A stretch of DNA of 45,304 bases, from positions 1-45,304 of the forward strand of contig JAFYGE010000079.1 of assembly GCA_017543335.1 (NCBI GenBank), written 5' to 3'. The position numbers and the translations under genes are program-made. Each line of letters opens with the position of its first letter. Position 1 is the first letter of the stretch. The stretch comes from Ruminococcus sp. Its GTDB lineage: Bacteria; Bacillota; Clostridia; Oscillospirales; Ruminococcaceae. Positions 17,937-26,234 of the stretch are shown piece after piece. The notes below the pieces were generated by a model. It was not told where the DNA came from and made no database searches. It saw only the letters and a program-made list of their open reading frames with translations.

Positions 17937-19737
17937 ATGCCTGATTTGAAACCGGAGCATCAAGCTTTGAGAAGTAATTCTCCGCATAAGCTCTGTAATC
18001 GTTTCTGAAAGTTTCGTCGTTTTCTTTTACATCATGCAGATAAGCGTGGATGTTAGTTTTTTCGTCAGTCTCGATGAGGCATCCGGCGATATTGGAGCAA
18101 TGGTCCGAGATACGTTCGAGGTTTGTGAGTATATCTTGGAAGATATAGCCGAGCTCAACAGTACACTCGTCGTTCTGCAAACGGCGTATATGACGATTTT
18201 TAAGCTCTGTGCTGAGGTTGTCTACCACTTCTTCAAGCGGTTCAACTTTGTGAGCGATAGCAAGATCGTCATTTTTGTAGGAGTCGAAAGCGTTATTTAT
18301 ATTCTCGGAAATAGCCTCGTTTATGACAGAGATCTCGTTGAGACATTCAGCAGAGAATTTTATATTCTTCTCATGCATTTCCTGAGCGGATTCAATGAGG
18401 TTTACAGCGTGGTCGGAAATACGTTCAAAATTGCCTACACAGTGCATCATTTTTGAGACACGGCGGCTGTCCTTGCCGGTCACACTGCTCTTGGAAATTC
18501 TCACGAGATAGCTGTTTATCTTGTCTTCATAATCGTCTATAATATCCTCATTCTCAATAATGAGAGCGGCAGTATCCTCGTTGTATGAGGTGATCGTTTC
18601 AAGTGCAAGGAGAATGGTTTTTTCGGTCAGCTCAGCCATAGCTTCCGTTGTACGGCGGCAGGCTTCAACAGCAACAGCCGGAGTTTTAAGGAAACGTTCA
18701 TCAAGACCTCTCAGATGATTGATCTCTGCTTCAGCAGCTTCACCGCTCTTCTTATCGGATATGATGATGCGTGAAAGCTTAACGAGCATAGATGCAAATG
18801 GTAAAAGAATAATAGTTATTGTGATATTAAAGATAGAATGCATTACAGCAATTCCGATATATCCGACTGTCTGGTCAAATATTTCAAGATGTATAACGTT
18901 TTGCAATATCAGAGATATTGGTAAGAGTATCAAAGTGCCGAGGATCTTGATAAGTATGTGTATACAAGCAACTCGCTTTGCATTTTTATTAACTCCGATA
19001 CTGGAGATAAGAGCTGTAACACAGGTACCGATATTAAGACCCATGATAATCGGCAGAGCCATTCCGTAAGTAAGGGCACCGGTCTGTGAAAACGCTTGCA
19101 GTATACCGATAGAAGCAGCGGAGCTCTGGATAATTCCGGTGAATCCTGCACCGACAAGCACACCTAATATAGGATTCTGGAAAGCGGTGAGTATTTTTTG
19201 GAATTTAGGAGAATCTGCAAGCGGTGTTACAGCGTCAGACATTAATGTCATACCGGTCATAATAATTGCAAATCCGACAAGGATACGTCCGATATCTTTT
19301 TTCTTGTTTTTCTTAGCACCCATTATCATTATAACACCTATAAGTGCAACTAAAGGTGCGAATGAAGAAGGTTTAAGCATTTTTATAAACGGATTTTTTC
19401 CGTCTACTCCGGCAAGGCTGAGTATCCATGCTGTAAGAGTTGTACCTATATCAGAACCGAAACAGACTGCAACGGTCTGGTCGAGCGACATAAGTCCGGA
19501 GTTTACAAATCCGATCAGCATAACAGTCATTGCTGATGAGGACTGTATCGCAACAGTAACTCCAAGACCGAGAAGTATCGCTTTTATTTTGTTTGAGGTC
19601 ATTTTCTGGAGTGCGGCTTCCAGCTTGCCGCCGGTGAGTTTTTCCAATCCGGTAGACATTACGTTCATACCATAAAGGAAGAAAGCAAGTCCGCCGAGCA
19701 TGGTGAAGATGTTAAAAATAGTAAATTTTTCGTCCAT
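17935..19737 (-). CDS. Na/phosphate cotransporter with PhoU-like domain
   Basis: The 600-residue membrane protein has the two inverted NptA/PNaS repeats, marked by AIQSSSAMT (QSSSA 65-69) and IIQSSAASIG (QSSAA 204-208). Hydrophobic segments run to about residue 330. The C-terminal portion (about 350-560) is helical and PhoU-like. It imports phosphate using the sodium gradient. ATG at 19737 follows AGGAG. The promoter (19835-19863) has a tandem 9-bp direct repeat directly upstream, suggesting phosphate-responsive control. Confidence 0.92.
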   Translation of the reverse strand: MDEKFTIFNIFTMLGGLAFFLYGMNVMSTGLEKLTGGKLEAALQKMTSNKIKAILLGLGVTVAIQSSSAMTVMLIGFVNSGLMSLDQTVAVCFGSDIGTTLTAWILSLAGVDGKNPFIKMLKPSSFAPLVALIGVIMIMGAKKNKKKDIGRILVGFAIIMTGMTLMSDAVTPLADSPKFQKILTAFQNPILGVLVGAGFTGIIQSSAASIGILQAFSQTGALTYGMALPIIMGLNIGTCVTALISSIGVNKNAKRVACIHILIKILGTLILLPISLILQNVIHLEIFDQTVGYIGIAVMHSIFNITITIILLPFASMLVKLSRIIISDKKSGEAAEAEINHLRGLDERFLKTPAVAVEACRRTTEAMAELTEKTILLALETITSYNEDTAALIIENEDIIDDYEDKINSYLVRISKSSVTGKDSRRVSKMMHCVGNFERISDHAVNLIESAQEMHEKNIKFSAECLNEISVINEAISENINNAFDSYKNDDLAIAHKVEPLEEVVDNLSTELKNRHIRRLQNDECTVELGYIFQDILTNLERISDHCSNIAGCLIETDEKTNIHAYLHDVKENDETFRNDYRAYAENYFSKLDAPVSNQA

Positions 19738-19834
19738 GATCTTATCTCCTGATCTTTGATAGTACTTTTTTCAGCAGATGATATGTTGCTGAAATAGATT
19801 AATTCATCCAAATTTATCTTTATATCCGATTTCC

Positions 19835-19863
19835 ATTATAAGAAAGAACAGACGAAAGGTCAA
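19835..19863 (-). promoter_or_regulatory. SigA-type promoter of the phosphate cotransporter
   Basis: On the minus strand TTGACC (19858-19863) and TATAAT (19835-19840) are separated by 17 bp, about 100 bp upstream of the start codon. Confidence 0.8.
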
Positions 19864-19875
19864 TAGTTATTCTTA

Positions 19876-19895
19876 GAATTTAACGTGAATTTAAC
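19876..19895. promoter_or_regulatory. Tandem 9-bp direct repeat, Pho-box-like
   Basis: GAATTTAAC occurs at 19876-19884 and again at 19887-19895, an 11-bp period. It ends 12 bp upstream of the cotransporter -35 box. Direct repeats containing TTAA(C) on an 11-bp period are the architecture of PhoP/PhoB sites in Gram-positive bacteria. The match is by shape, not a proven consensus. Confidence 0.55.
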
Positions 19896-19957
19896 ATACA
19901 CAAGCATCTGCTTTATATTATTTTTCCCTGACAAATGTTCACATATCAGAAAAGCAC

Positions 19958-19986
19958 TTGCAATTATGAAAATATCGTGTTATAAT
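19958..19986 (+). promoter_or_regulatory. SigA-type promoter of the ATPase/VOR region
   Basis: TTGCAA (19958-19963) and TATAAT (19981-19986), 17-bp spacing, 43 bp upstream of the ATPase start. Confidence 0.8.
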
Positions 19987-20029
19987 ATAACTTAAAGAAT
20001 TTTTCATTACCCAAGGATAGATGTTGTTT

Positions 20030-20683
20030 ATGAAAAAAATAATAGTTGTTACCGGTCACTACGGCAGCGGAAAAACTAACCTTTCTGTAAACCTTGCAGT
20101 GAAAGCTGCAAAGGAAGGACGCTCTGTTGCAATAGTCGACCTTGATATTGTGAACCCCTATTTCCGCACCACGGATTTCCGTGACCTTTTTGCTGAAAAG
20201 GGTATCAAGCTTATTGCTCCGGATTTTGCAAATACAAATCTGGATATACCGTCAATACAGTTCGATGTTGAGCAGCTTGCTGCAAGTGAGGACTGCCTTA
20301 TCATAGACGTTGGCGGAGATGACGCAGGTGCGATCGCTCTCGGACGCTATGCTGAGTCACTCGAAAAATACGGCGATGAGCTTGAAATGTTTTATGTTAT
20401 AAATCAGAGACGCTACCTCACTCACACTCCTGATGAGGTCATAAAGCTCATGTACGAGATAGAAGCTGCTTCACGCATGAAGCATACAGCTATCGTAAAT
20501 AATACAAATCTCGGAAAAGAGACTACTTCAGAAATTATCGAAGCTTCCCGGCCTTTCGCAGAGGAAACTGCTGAGAGAACAGGTATACCGATAAAATATA
20601 CCGTTTACCCGGAGGGATGTTCCGGAAACGGAGCTTCCGACGAGCTTCCGGTAAAGGTCTATGTAAAGGCTATCTGGGATTGA
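20030..20683 (+). CDS. P-loop ATPase, ParA/MinD/CobQ-like nucleotide-binding protein
   Basis: A 217-residue protein beginning MKKIIVVTGHYGSGKTN, a P-loop at about residues 9-16. The later motifs are VDLDIVNPYFR (switch-like Asp) and IIDVGGDDAGAIALG (Walker B). The fold is that of the SIMIBI class, close to the CobQ/MinD group. The ATG at 20030 has AAGGAT 11 nt upstream; an ATG three codons earlier is nearly on top of that site. It lies upstream of the 2-oxoacid:ferredoxin oxidoreductase genes, from which it is separated by an inverted repeat. A role in cofactor insertion or regulation of that enzyme is only a guess from position. Confidence 0.75.
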   Translation: MKKIIVVTGHYGSGKTNLSVNLAVKAAKEGRSVAIVDLDIVNPYFRTTDFRDLFAEKGIKLIAPDFANTNLDIPSIQFDVEQLAASEDCLIIDVGGDDAGAIALGRYAESLEKYGDELEMFYVINQRRYLTHTPDEVIKLMYEIEAASRMKHTAIVNNTNLGKETTSEIIEASRPFAEETAERTGIPIKYTVYPEGCSGNGASDELPVKVYVKAIWD

Positions 20684-20700
20684 TGTATTTGTAAAATGTT

Positions 20701-20778
20701 CCTTTACAGGGAACGCCGCCCGGGATGTTCTTAGTGATCTGCTTTCGGACATCCGGGGCGGCATCCCCTGTATAAAGG
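20701..20778. repeat. Long imperfect inverted repeat
   Basis: Arms at 20701-20728 and 20749-20778 (CCTTTACAGGG... against ...CCCTGTATAAAGG, with a GC-rich CGCCGCCCGG core) pair almost fully around a 20-nt loop. It has no T tract, so it is not a classic terminator. It separates the ATPase gene from the ferredoxin gene. Confidence 0.7.
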
Positions 20779-20822
20779 TACAATATATAAAATGGTATTC
20801 TATGGAAAGGATGTGTGAATGA

Positions 20823-21029
20823 ATGGCAAAGATGACTGTCATTACTGAACGCTGCAAGGGCTGCGGACTTTGTACAGCTGCCTGTCCTAAGCAGATAGTT
20901 GCCCTCCAGAAGGAGAAGCGTAACAAAAAGGGTTATTTCTATGCTGAATGCACCGACCAGTCCGCTTGTATCGGCTGTGCAATGTGTGCAATGATGTGCC
21001 CGGACTGTGCTATTACTGTTGAAAAATAA
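20823..21029 (+). CDS. 2x[4Fe-4S] ferredoxin subunit of 2-oxoacid:ferredoxin oxidoreductase
   Basis: The 68-residue protein contains two complete cluster motifs, CKGCGLCTAACP and CIGCAMCAMMCP, the pattern of the VorD/KorD delta subunit. It passes electrons from the thiamine diphosphate site to external ferredoxin. AAAGGA upstream. First of four consecutive subunit genes. Confidence 0.93.
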   Translation: MAKMTVITERCKGCGLCTAACPKQIVALQKEKRNKKGYFYAECTDQSACIGCAMCAMMCPDCAITVEK

Positions 21030-21059
21030 TTATCGTTACTTGAAAGGAGCTGTTTAGCT

Positions 21060-22118
21060 TTGGAAAGAAATCTTATGAAGGGTAACGAGGCTCTCGCAGA
21101 GGCTGCTATCAGAGCAGGCTGTAAGTGCTTCTTCGGTTATCCGATCACTCCACAGACAGAGCTTGCCGCTTATATGGCAAAGCGTATGCATAAGGCAGGC
21201 GGTGTATTCCTTCAGGCTGAGTCTGAGATCGCTGCTATAAATATGGTTCTTGGTGCTGCTTCAACAGGTGTAAGAGCTATGACTTCTTCATCTTCTCCCG
21301 GAGTTTCACTCAAGAGCGAAGGTGTTTCATATATTGCAGGTTCTGATCTTCCTGCTGTTATCATAAATGTTCAGAGAGGCGGTCCGGGACTCGGCGGTAT
21401 CCAGCCATCACAGGCTGACTACTGGCAGGCTACAAAGGCTCTTGGTCACGGCGACTTCCAGCTTCTCGTTTACGCTCCTGCTTCAGTTCAGGAAATGGTA
21501 GACTACGTTGTTAAGGCTTTCGACCGTGCTGATAAGTACCGTATGCCTGCTATGATCCTCGCTGACGGTCTTCTCGGTCAGATGATGGAGCCTGTTTCAT
21601 TCCCGGAGATCAATCCAAATGCTTATGATAAGAGCGGCTGGGCTGCAAACGGTCATAAGAATTCAAGAGAGCACCATATAATCAACTCTCTCTACCTCAA
21701 GCCTGATGAGCTCGAAAAGTCCATCGTTGATCGTTATAAGAAGTACGACATCATCAAGGAGACTGAGACAGAGGCTGAGCTTTATCTCACAGAGGACTGC
21801 GATGTTCTCGTTTGTGCATTCGGTGCAACAGCAAGAGTCGTAAAGTCTGCTGTAAACGATGCAAGAGCACTCGGCATCAAGGCTGGTCTCTTCCGTCCTA
21901 AGACACTCTGGCCATTCCCTGTAAAGGAAATAAACGAGGCTGCTAAGAGTGCTAAGAAGCTTCTCAGCGTAGAAATGTCTATGGGACAGATGGTAGACGA
22001 TATCAGACTCGCTATCAACTGCTCAAAGCCTGTTGAGTTCTTCGGAAGAACCGGCGGCGTTATCCCGACCCCTGCTGAGGTACTGGATGAGATCAAAAGG
22101 TTAGGAGGTTCTCTGTAA
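21060..22118 (+). CDS. vorB: 2-oxoacid:ferredoxin oxidoreductase alpha subunit (VorB/KorA type)
   Basis: The 352 residues start MERNLMKGNEALAEAAIRAGC and contain FFGYPITPQTE, the typical alpha-subunit opening, followed by the central STGVRAMTSSSSPG segment. The start is TTG at 21060, placed by AAAGGAG 10 nt upstream; an ATG five codons later is 25 nt from the site. The C-terminal domain (about 230-345) is transketolase-C-like. Branched-chain 2-oxoacids or 2-oxoglutarate are the likely substrates; sequence alone does not separate VOR from KOR. Confidence 0.93.
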   Translation: MERNLMKGNEALAEAAIRAGCKCFFGYPITPQTELAAYMAKRMHKAGGVFLQAESEIAAINMVLGAASTGVRAMTSSSSPGVSLKSEGVSYIAGSDLPAVIINVQRGGPGLGGIQPSQADYWQATKALGHGDFQLLVYAPASVQEMVDYVVKAFDRADKYRMPAMILADGLLGQMMEPVSFPEINPNAYDKSGWAANGHKNSREHHIINSLYLKPDELEKSIVDRYKKYDIIKETETEAELYLTEDCDVLVCAFGATARVVKSAVNDARALGIKAGLFRPKTLWPFPVKEINEAAKSAKKLLSVEMSMGQMVDDIRLAINCSKPVEFFGRTGGVIPTPAEVLDEIKRLGGSL

Positions 22119-22891
22119 TGGCTGTTGTATTTGAAAGACCAAAGTCTCTTATTGATATCCCCACACATTACTGCCCTGGCTGTACTCACGGTATAGTTCA
22201 CAGAATTCTCTGTGAGGTTATCGACGAAATGGGTATCGAGGGCGATACTATCGGTGTATGTCCTGTTGGATGTTCCGTTATGGCTTACGATTATTTCAAT
22301 TGTGATATGATCGAGGCTGCTCACGGACGTGCTCCGGCTGTTGCTACAGGCGTTAAGCGTACAAATCCTGATAAGTTCGTATTTACATATCAGGGCGACG
22401 GCGACCTCGCTGCTATCGGTACTGCTGAGACTGTTCATGTTGCTACAAGAGGCGAAAATATCGTCGTTATCTTCATAAACAATACTATCTACGGTATGAC
22501 AGGCGGTCAGATGGCTCCTACAACTCTGCCGGATCAGGTTACTCAGACAACTCCTTTCGGCCGTGACCCTAAGCTTGCTGGTTTCCCTGTAAAGGTTTGT
22601 GAGATGCTCTCTACTCTTACCGGTACAGCTCTCGCTCAGCGTGTTGCTGTTGACAGCGTTCCTCATATCCGTGATGCTAAGAAGGCTATAAGAAAGGCTT
22701 TCGAGAATCAGAAGGCTGGCAGAGGCTTCTCTATCGTTGAAGTTCTCTCAACTTGCCCTACAAACTGGGGACTCGCTCCTCTTGACGCTATCAAGAGACT
22801 TCAGGACGAAATGATCCCTTACTATCCTCTCGGCGTTTATAAGGACGTTACTGAGGGCGTTTTCGATAATCTCAAGGGAGGTAATGAGTAA
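22118..22891 (+). CDS. 2-oxoacid:ferredoxin oxidoreductase beta subunit (thiamine diphosphate-binding)
   Basis: The 257-residue subunit contains CPGCTHGIVHR at the N terminus and the thiamine diphosphate motif GDGDLAAIGTAE followed by NNTIYGMTGGQMAPTT. Its ATG overlaps the stop of the alpha gene by one base (TAATG). It supplies the cofactor that decarboxylates the 2-oxoacid. Confidence 0.94.
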   Translation: MAVVFERPKSLIDIPTHYCPGCTHGIVHRILCEVIDEMGIEGDTIGVCPVGCSVMAYDYFNCDMIEAAHGRAPAVATGVKRTNPDKFVFTYQGDGDLAAIGTAETVHVATRGENIVVIFINNTIYGMTGGQMAPTTLPDQVTQTTPFGRDPKLAGFPVKVCEMLSTLTGTALAQRVAVDSVPHIRDAKKAIRKAFENQKAGRGFSIVEVLSTCPTNWGLAPLDAIKRLQDEMIPYYPLGVYKDVTEGVFDNLKGGNE

Positions 22892-23421
22892 TGACTACTG
22901 AAATTCTTCTTGCCGGATTCGGCGGACAGGGCATTCTCTTCGCCGGAAAGATACTCGCTTACTGCGGTCTTATGGACAATAAAGAGCTTTCATGGCTCCC
23001 TTCTTACGGTCCTGAGATGCGTGGCGGTACCTGCAACTGCTCAGTTACTATTTCCGATGACCCGATCGGTTCTCCGCTCGTACTTACTCCACACCTCCTC
23101 ATCGCTATGAATCAGCCTTCTTTTGATAAGTTCGTTTCATGCGTAAGACCTGGCGGTAAGGTGTTCTTCGACAGCACACTCATCGAGCCTGAGTGCGACA
23201 GAACTGATATCGAGCTCTTTGGTATCCCTTCACAGCAGATGGCTGACGATAACAACCTCAAGGGCGGTTCAAATATCATACTCCTCGGCAAGCTCCTCAA
23301 AGAGACAAATATCTGCTCTCTTGAGACTATGCAGAAGGCTATTGAGAAGGTTGTTCCTCCTAAAAAGGCTGCTCTTATCCCTAATAACTTCAAGGCTATC
23401 GAGCTTGGTATGAATGCCTGA
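22891..23421 (+). CDS. 2-oxoacid:ferredoxin oxidoreductase gamma subunit
   Basis: The 176 residues open with [20 protein letters not shown], the signature of the gamma subunit, and include [15 protein letters not shown]. Coupled by a TAATG overlap to the beta gene with GGGAGG upstream. With the ferredoxin, alpha and beta genes it completes a four-subunit enzyme in the order delta-alpha-beta-gamma. Confidence 0.94.
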   Translation: MTTEILLAGFGGQGILFAGKILAYCGLMDNKELSWLPSYGPEMRGGTCNCSVTISDDPIGSPLVLTPHLLIAMNQPSFDKFVSCVRPGGKVFFDSTLIEPECDRTDIELFGIPSQQMADDNNLKGGSNIILLGKLLKETNICSLETMQKAIEKVVPPKKAALIPNNFKAIELGMNA

Positions 23422-23543
23422 GTAGGGATGTCATCCCTGCACCCTTCTCACGCTTCGCTCGTAAACTCGCTTACTATTGCGGAGTCGGGAAGTTATTGTC
23501 GCATACGGATGTAAGTCTGTATCCGGTGATGTAATAAAAATAT

Positions 23544-23578
23544 TGCCCCTGAACTTTTTTAGGTTCAGGGGCATTTTT
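23544..23578. terminator. Bidirectional terminator between the VOR operon and the XRE gene
   Basis: TGCCCCTGAAC (23544-23554) pairs perfectly with GTTCAGGGGCA (23563-23573), followed by TTTTT. It lies 10 bp past the XRE stop on the minus strand and about 120 bp after the gamma gene. The stretch between (23422-23543) holds only small repeat fragments. Confidence 0.9.
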
Positions 23579-23587
23579 GTATGTTGT

Positions 23588-23794
23588 TTACCGCAGAAAA
23601 GTAGGATTATCTGTTCGTTCCAGCAGATAATCGATAGATACTCCAAAATAGTCAGCGATACGGATAAGCGTCTGATAATCGGCTTGACGCTCTCCACTTT
23701 CGTATCGGCTTATAGTATTTTGATTTGTATCAAGTTCAATAGCGAGTCTTAACTGGGTCATCCCTTTTTGCTTGCGAAGTTCTTTTAATCTCAT
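23588..23794 (-). CDS. XRE-family transcriptional regulator
   Basis: From the internal ATG at 23794 this is a 68-residue single helix-turn-helix protein, MRLKELRKQKGMTQLRLAIELDTNQNTISRYESGER split over the five-helix fold, ending in the usual IADYFGVSIDYLL. An upstream ATG at 23863 would add 23 hydrophobic residues unlike this family and sits inside the promoter region, so it was rejected. The likely operators are the two palindromes between this gene and the divergent zinc-ribbon protein. Confidence 0.85.
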   Translation of the reverse strand: MRLKELRKQKGMTQLRLAIELDTNQNTISRYESGERQADYQTLIRIADYFGVSIDYLLERTDNPTFLR

Positions 23795-23856
23795 AGCAGC
23801 TTCACCAAAATCCAAATAATCAATTTGTAACAAAGATATAATTATTCTTATTACTA

Positions 23857-23885
23857 TTGACATAATTATACCAGTTTGGTATAAT
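23857..23885 (+). promoter_or_regulatory. SigA-type promoter of the zinc-ribbon protein
   Basis: TTGACA (23857-23862) and TATAAT (23880-23885), spacing 17 bp. The spacer and the -10 box are covered by the first palindrome, so a bound repressor would block polymerase directly. Confidence 0.85.
23865..23885. promoter_or_regulatory. Palindromic operator 1
   Basis: Perfect 9-bp arms ATTATACCA and TGGTATAAT around GTT. Shares the CCA-N3-TGG core with operator 2. Confidence 0.75.
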
Positions 23886-23914
23886 ATAAATATCCCAAAA
23901 TGGGATATTTATAT
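23884..23914. promoter_or_regulatory. Palindromic operator 2
   Basis: Perfect 14-bp arms ATATAAATATCCCA and TGGGATATTTATAT around AAA, lying between the -10 box and the start codon. As RNA it would also form a stable hairpin in the leader, just before the ribosome site. Confidence 0.75.
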
Positions 23915-23931
23915 TATAAGGAGTGGTTGTT

Positions 23932-24528
23932 ATGAAAGATACTTCACCAACAAAATTATGTAAACATTGTAAATCAGAGATGAAAAAAGGAGCTAAGGTA
24001 TGTCCTACTTGCGGCAAAAGACAGAGAATTAGTTTAGGCTGTCTGATTCCTTTGATAATAGTTGGTGCTGTTTTCTTATTCATAGTACTGTTTATAAGTG
24101 CATGTAATAAGGGTGTCGATGAAGTTATAAAGGAAGATAAGCAAAAGAAAGAGGATAAAAAAGTTTCAGTAGAAGAAGTCGTATATGATAATGACGGAAT
24201 CAAAATAACGTATATGGGTATGGAAGCAGCAACATTAAATGTAAGCACAAATATTAAATTTAAGATTGAAAATTCAACAGATAAGTCTTTAACGATTTCA
24301 ACTGATGATTTCTCAGTGGATGGTTATTCAATAAATGCAACAATGTATGCGGAAGTTCCAGCTGGTAAAATAGCAAATGATTCTATTGGAGTTCTTGATT
24401 CTTATTTAAAAGACAATGGATTGTCTTATGACAGTATCAAAGAAGCTGAATTTAAGATACGGATAACCGATAGTGATCATATATTAAAGAGTGAAAAAAG
24501 CGACGTTATAAAAGTAAAACTCAGATAA
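23932..24528 (+). CDS. Zinc-ribbon membrane-anchored protein of unknown function
   Basis: A 198-residue protein. Its N-terminal zinc ribbon has CKHC (about 10-13) and CPTC (about 24-27). One hydrophobic segment (LGCLIPLIIVGAVFLFIVLFI, about 35-55) ends at a cysteine, followed by a charged linker (KQKKEDKK). The outer domain (about 80-198) looks beta-rich, similar in style to DUF4352/DUF5067-type telokin-like domains. The start is ATG 23932 with GGAG 8 nt upstream. Divergent from the XRE gene and probably its regulatory target. Confidence 0.75.
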   Translation: MKDTSPTKLCKHCKSEMKKGAKVCPTCGKRQRISLGCLIPLIIVGAVFLFIVLFISACNKGVDEVIKEDKQKKEDKKVSVEEVVYDNDGIKITYMGMEAATLNVSTNIKFKIENSTDKSLTISTDDFSVDGYSINATMYAEVPAGKIANDSIGVLDSYLKDNGLSYDSIKEAEFKIRITDSDHILKSEKSDVIKVKLR

Positions 24529-24534
24529 AAGTCA

Positions 24535-24575
24535 GCCCCCCTTGCAGCAAGAAAGCTTCAAGGGGGGCAAAACTT
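24535..24575 (+). terminator. Terminator-like hairpin
   Basis: GCCCCCCTTG (24535-24544) pairs with CAAGGGGGGC (24559-24568). The T tract downstream is weak, but the stem is very stable and directly follows the stop codon. Confidence 0.7.
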
Positions 24576-24586
24576 TAATACATCTG

Positions 24587-24615
24587 TTGACTTACAGGTG
24601 GAAATGTGATATAAT
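24587..24615 (+). promoter_or_regulatory. SigA-type promoter of the acidic lipoprotein and azlCD
   Basis: TTGACT (24587-24592) and TATAAT (24610-24615), spacing 17 bp, 38 bp before the lipoprotein start. Confidence 0.85.
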
Positions 24616-24653
24616 TTAGAAACATTGATATATTTATAACGGAGGATAAAACC

Positions 24654-25532
24654 ATGAATCTTATAAAAAAGACCGCACTTGTACTCACGATGCTCGTAGG
24701 ACTTATGACATTCGCATCATGCGGAGATAGTGACGATGATGATTCAGCAAGCAAGAGCTCATCAAAGAAGAGCAGCAGTGTATCATCAGTAGATGATGAA
24801 GAAGATGAAGACGCTGAAGAGTCCGACGAGGATGAGGACGAAGATGACGAGGAAGAAGCAACAACAAAAAAGAAGAAGTCCAAGAAAACTGAGGAAGAAG
24901 ACGAAGGTGAGGAAATAACTACCGAGGCTGAGGAAGAGGAGGAAGTTGAAGAAGAAACAGAGTCCGCAGCAGCTTCCGGTACAAACTTCCAGCCGGGAAC
25001 AGTTTCCGATAATACTTATGAGAATGAGTTCTTAGGTGTAAAGTTCACAGCTCCTTCTGACTTTACATATCTGTCACGTACTCAGATAGACCAGAGCATG
25101 AATAACGGTTTTGAGATAACTAAAACCGATTCTTCTGTAAATGATATGTTAAAGCTTACGACTATTTATGACGCAGTTGCAAGAAATACATCAGGTGAAA
25201 CTATTCAGTTTATGTACGAGAATCTTTCAAAGTCTGTTCCTGATCCGGATGCATATGACGAAGAAGCGTACATAAAGGCTGCATCTGAAACTGTTGCGAG
25301 AGTAAGTCCGGGTATGGAAATGAAGGTTGAAGATGAAGGCGAGAAGATCAAGCTTGGCGGAAAGGAATTCACTAAATTCACGATAAAAAGTACCTATCCT
25401 GATTACAACATAACTGTAGATCAGATAATGTGTGTCAGAAAGGTAGACGAGTTTATGTGTGTAGTAACATATACGTCACTTTCAGGTGGAGATTTCGATA
25501 AATATATCGACTGTTTCGAGGCTATAGACTAA
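24654..25532 (+). CDS. Lipoprotein with hyperacidic linker
   Basis: The 292-residue protein has a lipoprotein signal peptide ending in TFASC (lipidated Cys23). Residues of about 25-104 are an Asp/Glu/Ser/Lys-rich low-complexity stretch, which probably lifts the folded domain off the membrane. Residues of about 110-292 form a compact unknown domain (ENEFLGVKFTAPSDFTY near its start). Good GGAGG site. The stop codon is immediately followed by the azlC ATG, so the three genes are likely one transcript. Function unknown. Confidence 0.82.
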   Translation: MNLIKKTALVLTMLVGLMTFASCGDSDDDDSASKSSSKKSSSVSSVDDEEDEDAEESDEDEDEDDEEEATTKKKKSKKTEEEDEGEEITTEAEEEEEVEEETESAAASGTNFQPGTVSDNTYENEFLGVKFTAPSDFTYLSRTQIDQSMNNGFEITKTDSSVNDMLKLTTIYDAVARNTSGETIQFMYENLSKSVPDPDAYDEEAYIKAASETVARVSPGMEMKVEDEGEKIKLGGKEFTKFTIKSTYPDYNITVDQIMCVRKVDEFMCVVTYTSLSGGDFDKYIDCFEAID

Positions 25533-26234
25533 ATGAGATCAAGATTTGTAAGGGGGATGTATCATGGCATCCCCATTGCTTTGGGATATCTTTCGGTGTC
25601 GTTTGGGTTTGGCATCATGGCTGTAAGGGCTGGACTGACTCCTTTAGCAGCTACGCTGATTTCAGCGTCAAACCTGACATCCGCCGGACAAGCTGCCGGA
25701 GTTGATATTATTGCTGCCAGCGGAGCTATCATAGAAATGATACTTGTTCAGCTGACCATAAATATAAGGTACTCGCTCATGGCACTTTCACTTTCGCAGA
25801 AGTTGGACAAGAAATTTTCGACACCGCATAGATTTGCAGCATCATTTGGTATAACCGATGAGATATTTGCAGTATGTTCAGCACAGATCGAACCTCTTAC
25901 ACCTGCGTATATGTACGGCATGATACTTGTGGCATTTCTTGGCTGGGTGAGCGGTACTGCTCTCGGAGCTGCCGCCGGACAGCTTCTGCCGGCTGCGGTA
26001 AGCAGTGCCCTTGGTATAGTATTATACGGAATGTTTCTTGCGATAATCATACCACCGTCAAGGAAGCATAAGAGCGTGCTTATAGTTGTTCTTGCGGCAG
26101 CAGCCGTAAGCATATTGTTCAGATATGTTATAACAGTAGTAAGCGGAGGTTTTGCAGTAATTATAAGTGCAGTTATTGCTTCAGCAGTGGGAGCGTTATT
26201 GTTCCCGGTAAAAGATGAGGAGGCTGAGGAATGA
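25533..26234 (+). CDS. azlC: AzlC family branched-chain amino acid exporter, large subunit
   Basis: The 233-residue integral membrane protein opens GMYHGIPIALGYLSVSFGFG and contains the family region ITDEIFAVCSAQ. Five or more hydrophobic helices follow. With AzlD it exports branched-chain amino acids or analogues. It begins at the base after the lipoprotein stop and overlaps azlD by 4 bp (ATGA). Confidence 0.9.
   Translation: MRSRFVRGMYHGIPIALGYLSVSFGFGIMAVRAGLTPLAATLISASNLTSAGQAAGVDIIAASGAIIEMILVQLTINIRYSLMALSLSQKLDKKFSTPHRFAASFGITDEIFAVCSAQIEPLTPAYMYGMILVAFLGWVSGTALGAAAGQLLPAAVSSALGIVLYGMFLAIIIPPSRKHKSVLIVVLAAAAVSILFRYVITVVSGGFAVIISAVIASAVGALLFPVKDEEAEE

Noticed and set aside
21782-22666. 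A 294-codon minus-strand open frame opposite the oxidoreductase genes
   Set aside because: Antisense to the alpha and beta subunits, which have clear motifs; no ribosome site and no protein-like pattern.
23795-23863. N-terminal extension of the XRE regulator
   Set aside because: The added residues are hydrophobic and coded from within the promoter/operator region without a ribosome site.
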